A stretch of DNA of 64,000 nt from Haematobia irritans (GCF_050003625.1 NC_134398.1:82678003-82742002), one strand, 5' to 3'; positions 1 to 11,430 are shown, counted from the first letter of the stretch. The notes: generated by a model from the sequence alone, not told the origin. Program-made: numbers and translations.

Positions 1-1156
1 TCTTTAAAGTGGCATCCCATTTTCAAATTTGTTTTTTCTTTTTCAAGGCATCTATCACAAAAAGAAAGAAAAAAAAAACAAAATAAATTAAAATGCCATC
101 TATTTTCATAGATAACTTTTATAGCATAAATTTTTATTTGTTTTATTTTTATTTAACCTAAGTATTGTTTAACAAACATTTATGCACAATTTTTTTACGA
201 TTGTATTAAACTTTATTTACATGTAATTATTGTTTAAATTTATTGTCGTCTTTTTTATTTTAAACATTTGTCATATTGCTCATATACAATATTTTTTATA
301 CTTGATTTTACTTCGATTTTTATTTCTTATCGGTAGTTTTTTTACAAGAAAACATTTTTTTTAACTAAATGGATAACTGATATGATTTCATCCATGGTTG
401 ATAAATTGAACGATGCCCGGTCAGTCGCTTACTCGTTCAAATACTTATACTTTATTGCTCAATTGTATGAAAACGAAAAGAAAACGAAAAGCAAGAATTA
501 TGTTATAGAAATAAAACGAAATAAATAAAATTTATTAAATATAAAATTAAACAAAATATGTATTATTAAAATGCTATTGAAACGGAAATATATTATATAC
601 ATATGTATATTGTATGTACTTAAAGATTTGCAATGTTGTACGTTTTATTTAAATTTATGTAGAGGTAGCGAAAAGGGTAGATATAAAAATCATCGTTTTG
701 TCAAAAAAGTTGTTCGTAGCAACTTTTTGTAATACGTCGTTGGTAGTAATCAAAATCGATTGTTAATGTGTTGGAGATGTTTTTATGCTAATACCCAGTA
801 TTTCTGGAGAATATTTATTATTCGAAAAAAATCCTTTGGCTCAGAAAATGGATACACTCGACAGAGATATTTTTTGATGTTCATTTTATTAGGCACAATT
901 TAGGAAATCAAATATACCAGCCAAAGTTTGTTCGATTTCGGGACACTTATTGGTCTCGCAGTCAAATTGACTACGTCTAAAAGATATCTAAATTTTGTTT
1001 AAATAGCGAGAAGTTGTCCACATACGAAATTTGATTTTAATTGAATTTATTTATTTTTAAACGTAGTAAAATTGCCTATATGATTTCCTGAGAAGTGTAA
1101 ATTTTTTATGTAACTTTACCAAACACTTAACAGATTGTTGAAATCAACATTGAATA
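1..1156. other. AT-rich stretch without a recognisable gene
   Basis: Very AT-rich sequence with short homopolymer runs and no open frame of note on either strand. I see no protein motif, RNA gene or clear repeat boundary here. It is probably old, decayed transposon or intergenic DNA. Confidence 0.5.
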
Positions 1157-1332
1157 CAGTGAAAACTCTCAAATTTGGACACTGTGAAAACCGGACACCT
1201 CTTAAAAGTGAACAGTTGTCGTGAGACGTTTGCTATATTAACACATTAAAATTAACCTCTCATAAGTGGACACCTCCCAAATGTGGACAAAATTTAGGCG
1301 ACCGTGAGTGTCCACCTTTGAGAGGTTCACTG
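1157..1332. mobile_element. Pogo-like MITE with TA target duplication
   Basis: A 176-bp element. Its left end reads CAGTGAAAACTCTCAAATTT, and the reverse complement of its right end reads CAGTGAACCTCTCAAAGG, so the termini are imperfect inverted repeats. It is flanked on both sides by TA (1155-1156 and 1333-1334). CAGTG-type termini with TA duplication fit the pogo/Tigger branch of the Tc1/mariner superfamily. The element has no coding capacity. Family name is inferred; the TIR and TA flanks are seen directly. Confidence 0.75.
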
Positions 1333-1720
1333 TATTTTATCGGAAACACAATGTTGTGCTACAACTGCTGCGCAACTTTGATTTTGTTGCACAGCTGTTG
1401 CTGAACAGATGTTGCAGATGCTTTTTTGCTGGAAATTGAAATACATATCGATGTCTTCATTCCAAAGTACGTTAAGTCTAAAAAGTGAATCTTACAGGAG
1501 ACACGTTCAAAGTTTTTTTTTTGGAATATCTCAAAACACGTATAAGATAGAAAAATAATTTTTTTCGGTGTTAAAATCATATTTATTGTAGAATTTTTTA
1601 CAAATTCAAAATAGTGATAATAGAACATAGCTAAATGACTTAGATCACTTTAGAATGGACAAAGCTTTTTGCGTTGTTCATCTAAGTGGACTTAGCATCT
1701 TTTCATCGGAAGTTTTTTCA

Positions 1721-3112
1721 TGTGTGTGTGAAAATAAATACGTATTTTAAACCCTAGACACAAACCAAGTGTAATAGATTAGGGTAAAAAAATTTGGGAT
1801 TTTTCCGAAAAACTGGAAAAACTTTTTGGAAAAACTACTAGGAATTTTAAGTTAAAATTTCGCAGGAACAATTCCAAGGATACACCAACAACTTAATGTG
1901 CTTGGAACACCCTTCAATCGCATGGTAAAAATTTGGTGATGCGATTTTGTATAACTCCAAAATTGTTCCTTCAATATTGCTTATTTTACGTATGAATTTT
2001 CGGAGGGGAGGAATGCGTCCTGCAGGTGTGGGGCAAATCCTGCCTATATAACTCCCACACAAATTTATACTACTAGGGTTGCCCTTTCGATCAAAAGAAA
2101 CAGAGAATCAAGAATTGATTTTGGGACTGCTCCACCTCCTCATCAATATGACCATTTTTTAAATTAAAAAATACAAAACTGAAGACAAGCAAAGCAGAAA
2201 AATTTCGCACAAGATGATTGGTCAGGAGCTGTGCTAATATCAACGGGACGGGATGTCCTGCAAACATGGCATAACAACCATTATAAAGCAACAAGAATTA
2301 TCTATACGGATTAATGCGACCTTATCCCAGAATTGGGTTTAGTATACCCAGATACGTTCAAATACAGCCAATAATATGCTGGATTTCTGCCCGGGAGCAG
2401 TGGCCATATCTTTGGTGTGAATTATCCTGCCAACTTGAGATAACCACTGCTGTATAGTACTAGGAAGCTGCTTTCTGGAATGGTGTCACTTTGTCGCAGA
2501 ATTGATTTTGGTATACCCAAATACGCCTGCTCAAATGTGTCCAATTTCATACCGGATTCTGGGCGTGAGCAGTGGCCTTATCTCTGGAGCGAATAATCCT
2601 GCCAACATGAGATAACCACTGTTGTATAGTACTGGGAAGCAGCTTTCCAGAATGGTGTCACTTCAGAATTGATTTTGGTATACCCAAATACGCCTATTCA
2701 AATTTGGAATCAATTGTAATAGATTAGTGTAAGAGAAATTTTGTGTTTTTGCAAAAGAGTACCCCTAAAGAATAACTATTTTGAATTTAAATAAAATTTT
2801 GCAAGAACAGTATCGCTTATATAACAATTTTGTTCTTTCTTAATTATATTGGCTAGAACTAAAGTAATGGTGTAAAACATTTGGCAGCGGACGTATAAAA
2901 ACTCTGAAACTCTTTTCCTGATTATTTTAACGTTATTTCAAAATCACAGTTCGTGTGTGCAGATGTTGAAATGGTTTACACTTTTTTAAAAATTTTATTA
3001 AAAGTAAGATAACCGTGATTTGAACTTGCATACTTAAATAAATCCCGCCTTCGGCTCACTCATCAACGAGTTAGACCAACGCCTTGACCATAAGCAGGGT
3101 AGCAAAACTACT
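1721..3112. repeat. Left arm of a very large inverted repeat (foldback-like)
   Basis: This stretch is the reverse complement of 9850-16184 once the insertions in the right arm are removed. Paired landmarks are 1728-1790 with 13200-13267 plus 16129-16183, the tandem-unit region 2330-2720 with 10270-11430, and 2860-3110 with 9850-10150. The arm is about 1.4 kb and has only about two of the 172-bp tandem units. Long inverted arms with internal tandem repeats are typical of Foldback and Galileo (P-superfamily) elements of flies. I see no transposase, and the exact termini and target duplication are not resolved. Confidence 0.7.
3011..3096 (-). repeat. tRNA-like module in the left inverted arm
   Basis: On the minus strand a degenerate A box (around GGTCAAGGCGTTGG) is followed about 45 bp later by a B-box-like AAGTTCAAATCAC. 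The arrangement recalls a tRNA-Leu/Ser-like sequence with a long variable region. A diverged mate lies in the right arm on the plus strand, at about 9866-9950. It is part of the repeat and not a functional tRNA gene. Confidence 0.4.
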
Positions 3113-3164
3113 AATATTTATGTTATTAGAACATTTAACGGGAGAGCTAATAGAAAATACACAT

Positions 3165-3810
3165 TTAACTCTTTAAAAAACAAAGAAAACCAAATAACTT
3201 AATCCCGTTACTATTTAAATTTTTGAGAAATGGATTTTGGGGTGGAAACGAAAACACACATACACAAGCGTGAAGACTTGCAATTGTAGTGGCATATCGT
3301 TTAGTTGAGTTATTCACTACACAAATTCAATGTTTGGGATAGCCGAATATGTTGAGAGTTCGGTACAGTCTCATTTTGTTCAAGGGATAGGTGTTAGAGC
3401 CCACTTTTGACTATATTTATACATATACATACATATATGTGTACGCATATACATTTTTTTAAACCCCCCATCATATGATGGGGGTATACTAAATTTGTCA
3501 ATCCGTTTGTAATGCATTAATATTTTTCATTAAAACACAAAAAAATCAAGAATAAAAAACAAAGATAAAAATAAAAACGTCAACCGAACGTGGACTCGAA
3601 CTCGCATCTGTTTAATAAAGAAAAACTACGCCTAACGTTTAACATACTAGGCCATCGCAAATTCAAAGAACGCTTCAACGAATAACTCAACTAAACGACT
3701 ACAAGAAATAATAACGATCGACTATGTGTGTATTGAGTTTTCGCTCCTTTACTAAAAATTGAAATAGTAACGGCGTTACGACATTGGCTCTCTTGCGCTT
3801 TAAAAGGGTA
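3165..3810. repeat. Inverted-repeat element with an internal tRNA-like sequence
   Basis: The flanks 3165-3320 and 3675-3810 are inverted copies: CGTTACTATTT at 3206 pairs with its complement near 3772, and CGTTTAGTTGAGTTATTC at 3297 pairs with 3679-3697. Between the arms, 3585-3660 read on the minus strand resembles a tRNA (A box in GATGGCCTAGTATG, B box GAGTTCGAGTCC). It also contains the terminal fragment at 3465-3510, which ends like the DINE-like family at 36590-36645. No protein is encoded. Confidence 0.5.
3465..3484. repeat. Perfect 20-bp palindrome in a repeat terminus
   Basis: Five C residues, ATCATATGAT, then five G residues form an exact palindrome. The following bases (GGTATACTAAATTTGTCAAT) match, in complement, the end of the DINE-like family at 36590-36640, so this is a solo terminal fragment of that family. 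Confidence 0.6.
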
Positions 3811-4101
3811 AGGATATGTTTTCTCTTGGCTCTATCATTGCATGTGTGGCATAGTGTTGCCATTGAGCCATTTTATAATATTCTTGAATTTAAAATTTCT
3901 ATATTTAACCCATGCATTTCATTCACACAAGTTGTGAATAATATCAATCTTTTGTATCACATATAAATATTATATGAATTACACTGTGTTGTATTATGAA
4001 AATAGTTAACAACAAACTAGATCTAAATATAAGTATGTTTACAACTTCATTTTAATTATAGTATTACCTTAAGTTTACGCTACTCATCCTACACCCAGAA
4101 A

Positions 4102-4451
4102 GGGAGCCACCGTGGTGCAATGGTTAGCATGCCCGCCTTGCATACACAAGGTCGTGGGTTCGATTCCTGCTACGACCGAACACCAAAAAGTTTTTCAGCG
4201 GTGGATTATCCCACCTCAGTAATGCTGGTGACATTTCTGAGGGTTTCAAAGCTTCTCTAAGTGGTTTCACTAGAATGTGGAACGCCGTTCGGACTAGGCT
4301 ATAAAAAGGAGGTCCCTTGTCATTGAGTTTAACATGGAATCGGGCAGCACTCAGTGATAAGAGAGAAGTTCACCACTGTGGTATCACAATGGACTGAATA
4401 GTCTAAGTGAGCCTGATACATCGGGCTGCCACATAACCTAACCTAACCTAA
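4102..4451 (+). mobile_element. tRNA-derived SINE with 14-bp target duplication
   Basis: This is a 350-bp retroposon. Its head (4110-4180) is tRNA-like, with an A box (TGGTGCAATGGTTAGCATG) and a B box (GGGTTCGATTCC) spaced as in an internal RNA polymerase III promoter. A tRNA-unrelated body follows, ending in a short tail of CCTAA pentamers. The 14-bp sequence CCTACACCCAGAAA is repeated exactly at 4088-4101 and 4452-4465, marking the insertion. Two 5'-truncated relatives lie at 27483-27604 (plus) and 45557-45623 (minus). It has no protein and would depend on a LINE for movement. Confidence 0.85.
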
Positions 4452-5843
4452 CCTACACCCAGAAAACAAATTCGTTGCCTCAACCGAATTATTTGCCAAC
4501 CGAAAGCAGGTGGTTCCATCAACTATCAATGATATCTGTCAGCGCAACTAACATTTGGCAATTGTAACTACATGCACTGTTAACATTTGGCAATTGTAAC
4601 TACATGCACTGTTAGAAAAATATGTTTTTCATATGTTCCGATATAAACAAAATGTGTTTCGGGCACGATTTTAAACCACAATATATTTAAGTGCGAACAT
4701 GTAATGTTCCTAAACTAACACTAAATGTTTGGGACATCTATGTTAATATGTTAGAAAATATTATGTTTGGGGCATGAATGTTTCATAAAAATCATATGTG
4801 TGAATACAAACATATATAAATTTACAAATTTCGACTAAACATACATATGTTGTGATATTTTATTCAAAGCGACAGAGAGAGTATAGAGAGAAATAGAGAT
4901 GGAAACCGGGAGAGTTGACGAAAGATATCAATATAACACAGCAAAAGAGTCAAAAGAGAACAATTTCTGTGAAACCGCTTGTATGTTGTTTCGGAAAACT
5001 GTTTTATGATAAGGCCAAAAATTTGATATGTTTAAGTCTAAATATTATTTAATTTGAATAAAGAGAATATACATTCTGAACCAAGAGAATAGACATTTGA
5101 AAAACAAACAGCTTATGTTTTCGCCTTGAGAGCAGCATTTTATGTATGTGTGGACATGTGTTTTGTTTATCATTTTGGCATTATGGGCACAATTTTTTCT
5201 TGGTTCGTTAAAAGAAATCAGGGGTCTTCATAAAAATAACGAAAGGGCACTATACTCTTTTTAGAGTTGGGACAGTAAAATGAAATAAGGAGGAAATAGT
5301 GAAAAATTCACAGTAAAATGTAAAAAAACAAACTTTAGTTCCTCTTTAATAAAAAGTAGTCCACGAGGAGTTGACGGACACCATCAAATATAAAAGCGGG
5401 CATTAAGTTCGAGTTTTACAGCTATAACAATTTAAAAAGTTTATTTTCTTTAAAATGAATTATTAAAGAAAAATAAAAGGAATTTTAGAGCGATGGTGTT
5501 AAATGCTAGTAAAAAACTGTTCACTCCTAAATAAATTTATGTTTATATTATAAAATTATGTATGTATGTTTATACTCGACTCCACGTTCTTCTTTTGTTA
5601 GTTTTTGAATTCCTTCCAAATTTTAAAGTTTTGTACAAAAACAGTTTTTTATTACAAGATTGTTATTTTTGCAATAAAAAATAATATTTTATCCAAAAAT
5701 CAGTCAATTTCGTTTATATCAAGCACTGTTACTGACTATAAATCTTTAATAACGCACATTTCGAAGTTTCATTTAAAAAAAAATAATATAGTATAAATAT
5801 AAATGTTAAATTAAAAAAACAAAAAAAAAAAACAAAAAAAATG

Positions 5844-5918
5844 TTCGGTCGGAGCAGGGATTGAACCCACGACCCTTTGCTTGCAAGGCAGACATGCTAA
5901 CCACTGCTCCACGTGGCA
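5844..5918 (-). repeat. tRNA-like module (inward copy of pair in element A)
   Basis: Read on the minus strand it gives CCACGTGGAGCAGTGGTTAG (A-box region) and GGGTTCAATCCC (B box), about 45 bp apart, with tRNA-like length. It is closely similar to the SINE head at 4110-4180. The same module lies in copy B at about 25015-25093. It occurs within a DNA-transposon-like element, so I treat it as a captured tRNA/SINE head. Confidence 0.6.
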
Positions 5919-6031
5919 AACAAATGTATGTTTCTGTTAAATAATGTTATGTTTGCATAGGCTCGTGGGCGCTGCAAACTATGCTATATAAATGTAACTT
6001 AAAACGATAATTATCTACTGGTGACTATAAC

Positions 6032-6106
6032 AGCTACGTAGCCCAGTGGATAGTGTGTTGGCTTACAAACTGTATGGTCCTCGGTTCGATTCTCCGTGCA
6101 GGCGAA
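6032..6106 (+). repeat. tRNA-like module (outward partner in element A)
   Basis: A 75-bp tRNA-like stretch with TAGCCCAGTGGATAGTG (A box) and CGGTTCGATTCTC (B box), of a different type from its neighbour at 5844-5918 and in the opposite orientation. The partner in copy B is at about 24836-24910. Conservation of both modules in both copies shows the pair was present before the element spread. Confidence 0.6.
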
Positions 6107-6953
6107 AGGTAAAATTTAAAAAATTTATAAAAGTGAATAATTTCTTCAACATTATTTGTATTACAGAGAAAGGTGCCAATAACTAAAAAATTTCGTGGAA
6201 GTGAAAATTACGAGTATGTTAGGGAATGAGCACAATCGTGTTTGGGAAAAAGTCTTCCAAGCATATAATATTTTTGGCTCAAAATGCTTCCAAACATATA
6301 ATATGTTCACATAAAACAAACATATTAATGATTCGGCAGTATGCAATAATATATGTGCTTCCTGCAAAATATGTTTGGAACATATGTTAAAGAAGCGATT
6401 TTTTTTGAGGGTGTGAACGTTACCCATCAAAAACCATTGGGTCTACGTAGCAACTCACTCAACAACAAAATCTTGGCGGTAGCTACAGGAGGAAAAGAAC
6501 GTTACGATTATTTCCCCATACACCCCGGCGCACAAAATAGATTCGGAAGATAACTTGAAAGATACATTGCGATTTGAAGGAAACAATAAAATCGGATTAG
6601 TATTACACAAAATTTTATATCTAAATATGTATTATTTATGCCTTTATATTATTGAACAATAAAGTACTAAAAATAAATAATGATTTTTTGCATAATTTTG
6701 CATGCTGTTCGTGGTTCAAATGGGGTACCGATAGCAATTTTATTGGTTGCCCTGATAATTCAAAAGGCAGTTACTTCAAACAATAGTTGGCTGTCATCAA
6801 AAAAACAAATACAATTATATTGGTTGTGACTGCCAATTTTACTGTCAATTGGTTGAGGCAACAAATTCTATCGGTTAGATTCCGGTAGTAGATGGAACCA
6901 AATAAATTGGTTGGCAAAAAAATTGGTTGTCACAACAAATTTGTTTTCTGTGT

Positions 6954-7591
6954 GTGCATGAGTGAACCTATGGCCGCCTTTAACCCGTTTGATTGTCGCC
7001 GTTGTCCCAATGAAATCCTCCTTAGACACCCAAGGGGTGAGAGAATGAAAGAAAAAGAAGTAAATAAGTTAAGTTCGTTGTCAATCATAAGCCAGCGCGC
7101 AATAATTGTTCTTCTGCAAGATCGAGTGAAAATAAAAGTAAACCCGAACAAAGGTTCAAATCGTGGAAGACACGGCGACAGTCAAAACGTTTGAAAGTGT
7201 TTGTTTGTTGAATTTTTAAAATCGAGAAATTGTGAGCCAAATTGAACGCCAATAAAACGAAATCATATACCATTCCCGAAAATTAACATAAAGTGTTAAA
7301 ATCAATCTTCATTATAGTGCCCAGTGGGGTAGGTCAAAGATTTTATAATAACCAACTAAAAAGTGATTTGTGTGCTCCGGGAAAAGCTGTTACAAAATAG
7401 AATCCCCTCTTCTGCCCCGAAAAAGGCTAATATCATTAACGCTGTCTGGTTACAGCAAATATCCCACGGAAAAGTGCTAGTGAAAGGCCAGCTCCAAAGT
7501 TGCCTGAATCTAAAATTTAGATAGGCCGGAGAATTGGGATTAGGCCCCAACACTACGAAAATAAATACAACAAAGGCTTTTGATCTACATA
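6954..7591. other. Unassigned, less AT-rich stretch
   Basis: This stretch is clearly richer in G and C than its surroundings. It has several short open frames on both strands (the longest about 100 codons) but none with a recognisable domain. I cannot tell whether it is an untranslated exon, a promoter or the inner part of the large inverted-repeat element. No repeat partner is seen elsewhere in the window. Confidence 0.4.
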
Positions 7592-8397
7592 AAGGGTGAT
7601 TTGTTAAGAGCTTGATAACTTTTAAAAAAAAAAAAACGCATAAAATTTGCAAAATCTCATCGGTTCTTTATTTGAAACGTTAGATTGGTCCATGACATTT
7701 ACTTTTTGAAGATAATTTCATTTAAATGTTGACCGCGGCTGCGTCTTAGGTGGTCCATTCGGAAAGTCCAATTTTGGGCAACTTTTTCGAGCATTTCGGC
7801 CGGAATAGCCCGAATTTCTTCGGAAATGTTGTCTTCCAAAGCTGGAATAGTTGCTGGCTTATTTCTGTAGACTTTAGACTTGACGTAGCCCCACAAAAAA
7901 TAGTCTAAAGGCGTCAAATCGCATGATCTTGGTGGCCAACTTACCGCTCCATTTCTTGAGATGAATTGTTCTCCGAAGTTTTCCCTCAAAATGGCCATAG
8001 AATCGCGAGCTGTGTGGCATGTAGCGCCATCTTGTTGAAACCACATGTCAACCAAGTTCAGTTCTTCCATTTTTGGCAACAAAAAGTTTGTTAGCATCGA
8101 ACGATAGCGATCGCCATTCACCGTAACGTTGCGTCCAACAGCATCTTTGAAAAAATACGGTCCAATGATTCCACCAGCGTACAAACCACACCAAACAGTG
8201 CATTTTTCGGGATGCATGGGCAGTTCTTGAACGGCTTCAAAATTCAATGAGTTGCAAGCGTTGCTCGTTAGTAAGTCTATTCATGATGAAATGTCAAAGC
8301 ATACTGAGCATCTTTCTCTTTGACACCATGTCTGAAATCCCACGTGATCTGTCAAATACTAATGCATGAAAATCCTAACCTCAAAAGAATCACCCTT
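7592..8397 (-). mobile_element. Rosa-type mariner deletion derivative, copy 1
   Basis: The termini are AAGGGTGATTTGTTAAG on the left and, in complement, AAGGGTGATTCTTTTGAGG on the right. TA lies on both sides (7590-7591 and 8398-8399). It is about 806 bp, close in sequence to copies at 12276-13206 and 19369-20240, and in the opposite orientation to them. Its internal deletion removes most of the amino-terminal part of the transposase. Confidence 0.85.
7699..8247 (-). pseudogene. Truncated DD41D mariner-type transposase
   Basis: About 182 codons of a Tc1/mariner-superfamily transposase, which cuts and joins transposon ends using three acidic residues. The second catalytic aspartate is in FQQDGATCHTA and the third in TPLDYFLWG, with 41 residues between them, as in the rosa group. 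The first aspartate block (FSDEAHFW) and the DNA-binding region are lost to an internal deletion, so the protein cannot be active. The frame continues cleanly to the carboxy terminus and the 3' inverted repeat. Remnants of the true amino terminus, interrupted by stops, are visible at 8250-8330. Confidence 0.85.
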
Positions 8398-8399
8398 TA

Positions 8400-9849
8400 T
8401 ATGTGAGATCAATTTACATCACAATTTACAATTTTTATAGGTAATGTTTGTATACCAATGACAGATGGTTATTAGGTTGCAATTATGTGGTCAAACTACA
8501 GAACTTAATTCAATATATACTTGCCAGAAATTTCTTCCTTAAGCCTCTAGATATAAATACAGATCGACTTAGACTCTTCCTGTATTCTTAATACAATAAA
8601 AAAAGCTCGCTTGCCGTAAAAAGTATTTGTGTTTGTTGGTGTATGAAGCCTGTAATTTTTATGGAAACTTTTGTAATATTCCTTTTTTATAAATCGGTGC
8701 GCTACTTACCTGAAGGCAACTTCTTTTCTATGGGATAAACTTTATTCAATGTATTGCGGACTATTATCAAGTAAATGCTGTTCCCCGTTTTGCAAATTTT
8801 GTAGCGTCATACCATTTACCATGTCGATGTTGATATAAATATTTATTTGTTGCAACAACTACCTTACGCCCGTCGTATAATTGAACTAAGATTCTATTAG
8901 TATACTCAACTTTGGGTTGTACCAACCATTTGTTGATTCCCATGAAGTAGGTCTCACTATGCTGGTGGTTAGCTCAACAATTTTATGCAGCTTAAAACCA
9001 AATTTATCGGCATTGATTATTGTAACCAATTGAATGGTTATGTGAATTTCGTTTTGATCCTGTGAACTTTGTTATGGTCGTGTTGAATGTATAATGGGGA
9101 AAATAATCAAAACATTGTTCTTGTAACAAAAAATAAGTTACTGACATCATTTCCTCATTGTAATTATCGAATTGCAACCAACCATTTCTCTGGGTGTACG
9201 CTCTATACCTTAAAACTTAATTACAAACTTACCGAAATCCAAACGACATTAATGCACTTTAGCTCTATACAATGTCTAAGATTTATAAATTTTACTTAAA
9301 ATTTTGAATTTTGAAGATAGTTTGAAAAATTTTATTAAATAAATTGAAACAATGTTTAGTCAATCTTTGCTTAGCAGCAAGAAATTTCTTGAATGCACAG
9401 TAAAATTTGGGTTCTAGTGCTGATATTTGTGGAAAACAACTAAATTCACTACTTATAGTGAACATTAATTTTTGGAAAGTTTTCTCGGCATTAAAGAATC
9501 ATAACAAGAAAAACTTACAGTAGGTGAAAAACCAGGACATGTTTAGTGGTTTGCTATATTGGGTTTCATAAAAAATTCATCATGTGTGCATGAAAATGTA
9601 ATTTTGGGCCTCAATTTACTTCTAATGACGATACATGACTTGACATACATGGAGATTATACCAACGTTCTAAAGTTTTTGAGCGAAATTAATATTCGAAG
9701 TTGGTCACCCTTATTAGTTGACTCTGTTAGCGCAACTAAAACAGGTAAGCCTAACCAAAATCGTGTAATTGACATGTAGGCTCTTAGAGGAACAATGTAT
9801 GTTGAGGTCTACCTGTGTTTACTTAAAGACAAAATATGGAATCGTGTCA
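8400..9849. other. Unassigned AT-rich sequence inside the large inverted repeat
   Basis: No gene or complete repeat is seen. Around 9170-9210 there is a terminus-like motif (complement CACCCAGAGAAATGGTTGG) that resembles the ends of the TA-flanked families in this window, but I did not find its partner. This may include the central part of the foldback-like element. Confidence 0.4.
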
Positions 9850-10269
9850 TAGGGTAGTTTTGCCCGGTTTATCGTCGAGGTATTGGTCTAACTCGTTGAT
9901 GAGTGAGCTGAAAACGAGATTTATTTAAGTATGCAAGCTCAAATCACGGTTGTCTTTCTTTTAATAAAATTTTATTTGAATTTATTTTTGGGGTTTAAAC
10001 ACTAATAATAAAATTTAGAAAAAAGTGTAAACCATTTCAACATCTGCACACACGAACTGTGATTTTGAAATAACGTTAAAATAATCAGGAAAAGAGTTTC
10101 AGAGTTTTTATACATCCGCTGCTAAATGTTTTACACCATTACTTTAGTTCTAGCCAATATATTTAAGAAATAACAAAATTGTTATATAAGCGATACTGTT
10201 CTTGCAAAATTTTATTTAAATTCAAAATAGTTATTCTTTAGGGGTACTCTTTTGCAAAAACACAAAATT

Positions 10270-11430
10270 TCTCTTACACTAATCTATTACAATTGATTCC
10301 AAATTTGAATAGGCGTATTTGGGTATACCAAAATCAATTCTGGAACAAAGTGACACCATTCTGGAAAGCTGCTTCCCAGTACTATACAACAGTGGTTATC
10401 TCATGTTGGCAGGATTATTCGCTCCAGAGATATGGTCACTGCTCCAATTGATTCCAAATTTGAATAGGCGTATTTGGGTATACCAAAATCAATTCTGGAA
10501 CAAAGTGACACCATTCTGGAAAGCTGCTTCCCAGTACTATACAACAGTGGTTATCTCATGTTGGCAGGATTATTCGCTCCAAAGATATGGTCACTGCTCC
10601 CTGCCAGAATCCAGTATGAAATTGGCCACATTTGAGCAGGCGTATTTGGGTATACCAAAATCAATTCTGCGACATAGTGACACCATTCCAGAAAGCAGCT
10701 TCCTAGTACTATACAGCAGTGGTCATCTCATGTTGGCAGTGACACCATTCTGGAAAGCTGCTTCCCAGTACTATACAACGGTGGTTATCTCATGTTGGCA
10801 GGATTATTCGCTCCAGAGATATGGTCACTGCTCCCGCCCAGAATCCGGTATGAAATTGGCCACATTTGAACAGACGTATTTGGGTATACCAAAATCAATT
10901 CGGGAACAAAGTGACACCATTCCGGAAAGTAGCTTCCTAGTACTAGACGACAGTGGTCATCTCATGTAGGCAGGATAATTCGTTCCAATGATATGGTCAC
11001 TGCTCCCGGCCAGAATCCGGTATGAAATTGGCCACATTTGAACAGGCGTATCTTTTGCAAAAACACAAAATTTCTCTTACACTAATCTATTACAATTGAT
11101 TCCAAATTTGAATAGGCGTATTTGGGTATACCAAAATCAATTCTGGAACAAAGTGACACCATTCTGGAAAGCTGCTTCCCAGTACTATACAACAGTGGTT
11201 ATCTCATGTTGGCAGGATTATTCGCTCCAGAGATATGGTCACTGCTCCCGCCCAGAAACCGGTATGAAATTGGCCACATTTGAACAGGCGTATTTGGGTA
11301 TACCAAAATCAATTCTGGGACAAAGTGACACCATTCCGGAAAGCAGCTTCTTAGTACTATACAGCAGTGGTCATCTCATGTTGGCAGGATAATTCACACC
11401 AAAGATATGGCCACTGCTCCCGGGCACAAA
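10270..11430. repeat. About seven tandem units of roughly 155-172 bp
   Basis: Each unit starts near GTATTTGGGTATACC (10316, 10471, 10643, 10877, 11119, 11291). It contains a conserved block around GACACCATTCTGGAAAGC, GTGGTTATCTCATGTTGGCA and GATATGGTCACTGCTCC. Units differ by a few bases and one is partly deleted. The open frames of 216 and 98 codons here are a by-product of repetition. The left arm has only about two units (2330-2720), so the array expanded or contracted after the arms formed. Confidence 0.8.

Larger units (their letters stand above)
4607..6413. mobile_element. Non-autonomous TIR element, copy A, carrying two tRNA-like modules
   Basis: This 1.8-kb element is present again in reverse orientation at 24524-26352, and as a short derivative at 22806-23300. 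Its left end reads CACTGTTAGAAAAATATG and its right end is the complement of CACCCTCAAAAAAAATCGC. The inner subterminal regions are rich in ACATATGTT motifs on both sides. The other two copies are flanked by TA; here the flank is TG on both sides. No transposase frame is seen. Two tRNA-like sequences point outward from its right half. Confidence 0.75.
4091..6953. mobile_element. TIR element (CACCCAGAAAACAAATT type), host of two nested insertions
   Basis: The left terminus ACACCCAGAAAACAAATTCG pairs with the reverse complement of the right terminus at 6953, ACACACAGAAAACAAATTTG. The inverted similarity continues for about 100 bp and includes repeated GGTTGGCAAA-type motifs. The SINE at 4102-4451 sits in its left terminus and the TA-flanked element at 4607-6413 sits inside. 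There is no coding region. The left end follows TA; the right flank is TG, so any TA duplication has decayed. A 37-bp tandem duplication lies at about 4546-4610. Confidence 0.6.

Noticed and set aside
4440..4456. Telomeric repeat (CCTAA)n
   Set aside because: Only about three units, at the exact 3' end of a SINE with target duplication; true flies lack this telomere repeat.
5844..5918. Functional tRNA genes at the tRNA-like modules
   Set aside because: They lie inside multi-copy elements and SINEs, have imperfect stems as far as I can fold by eye, and recur with the surrounding repeat.
6892..7194. 100-codon open frame as a host gene
   Set aside because: It begins in the transposon terminus, has no domain or splice signals, and has overlapping frames on the other strand.
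10319..10969. 216-codon open frame across tandem units
   Set aside because: It follows the tandem repeat of the foldback arm, has no domain, and shifts among units; no coding evidence.
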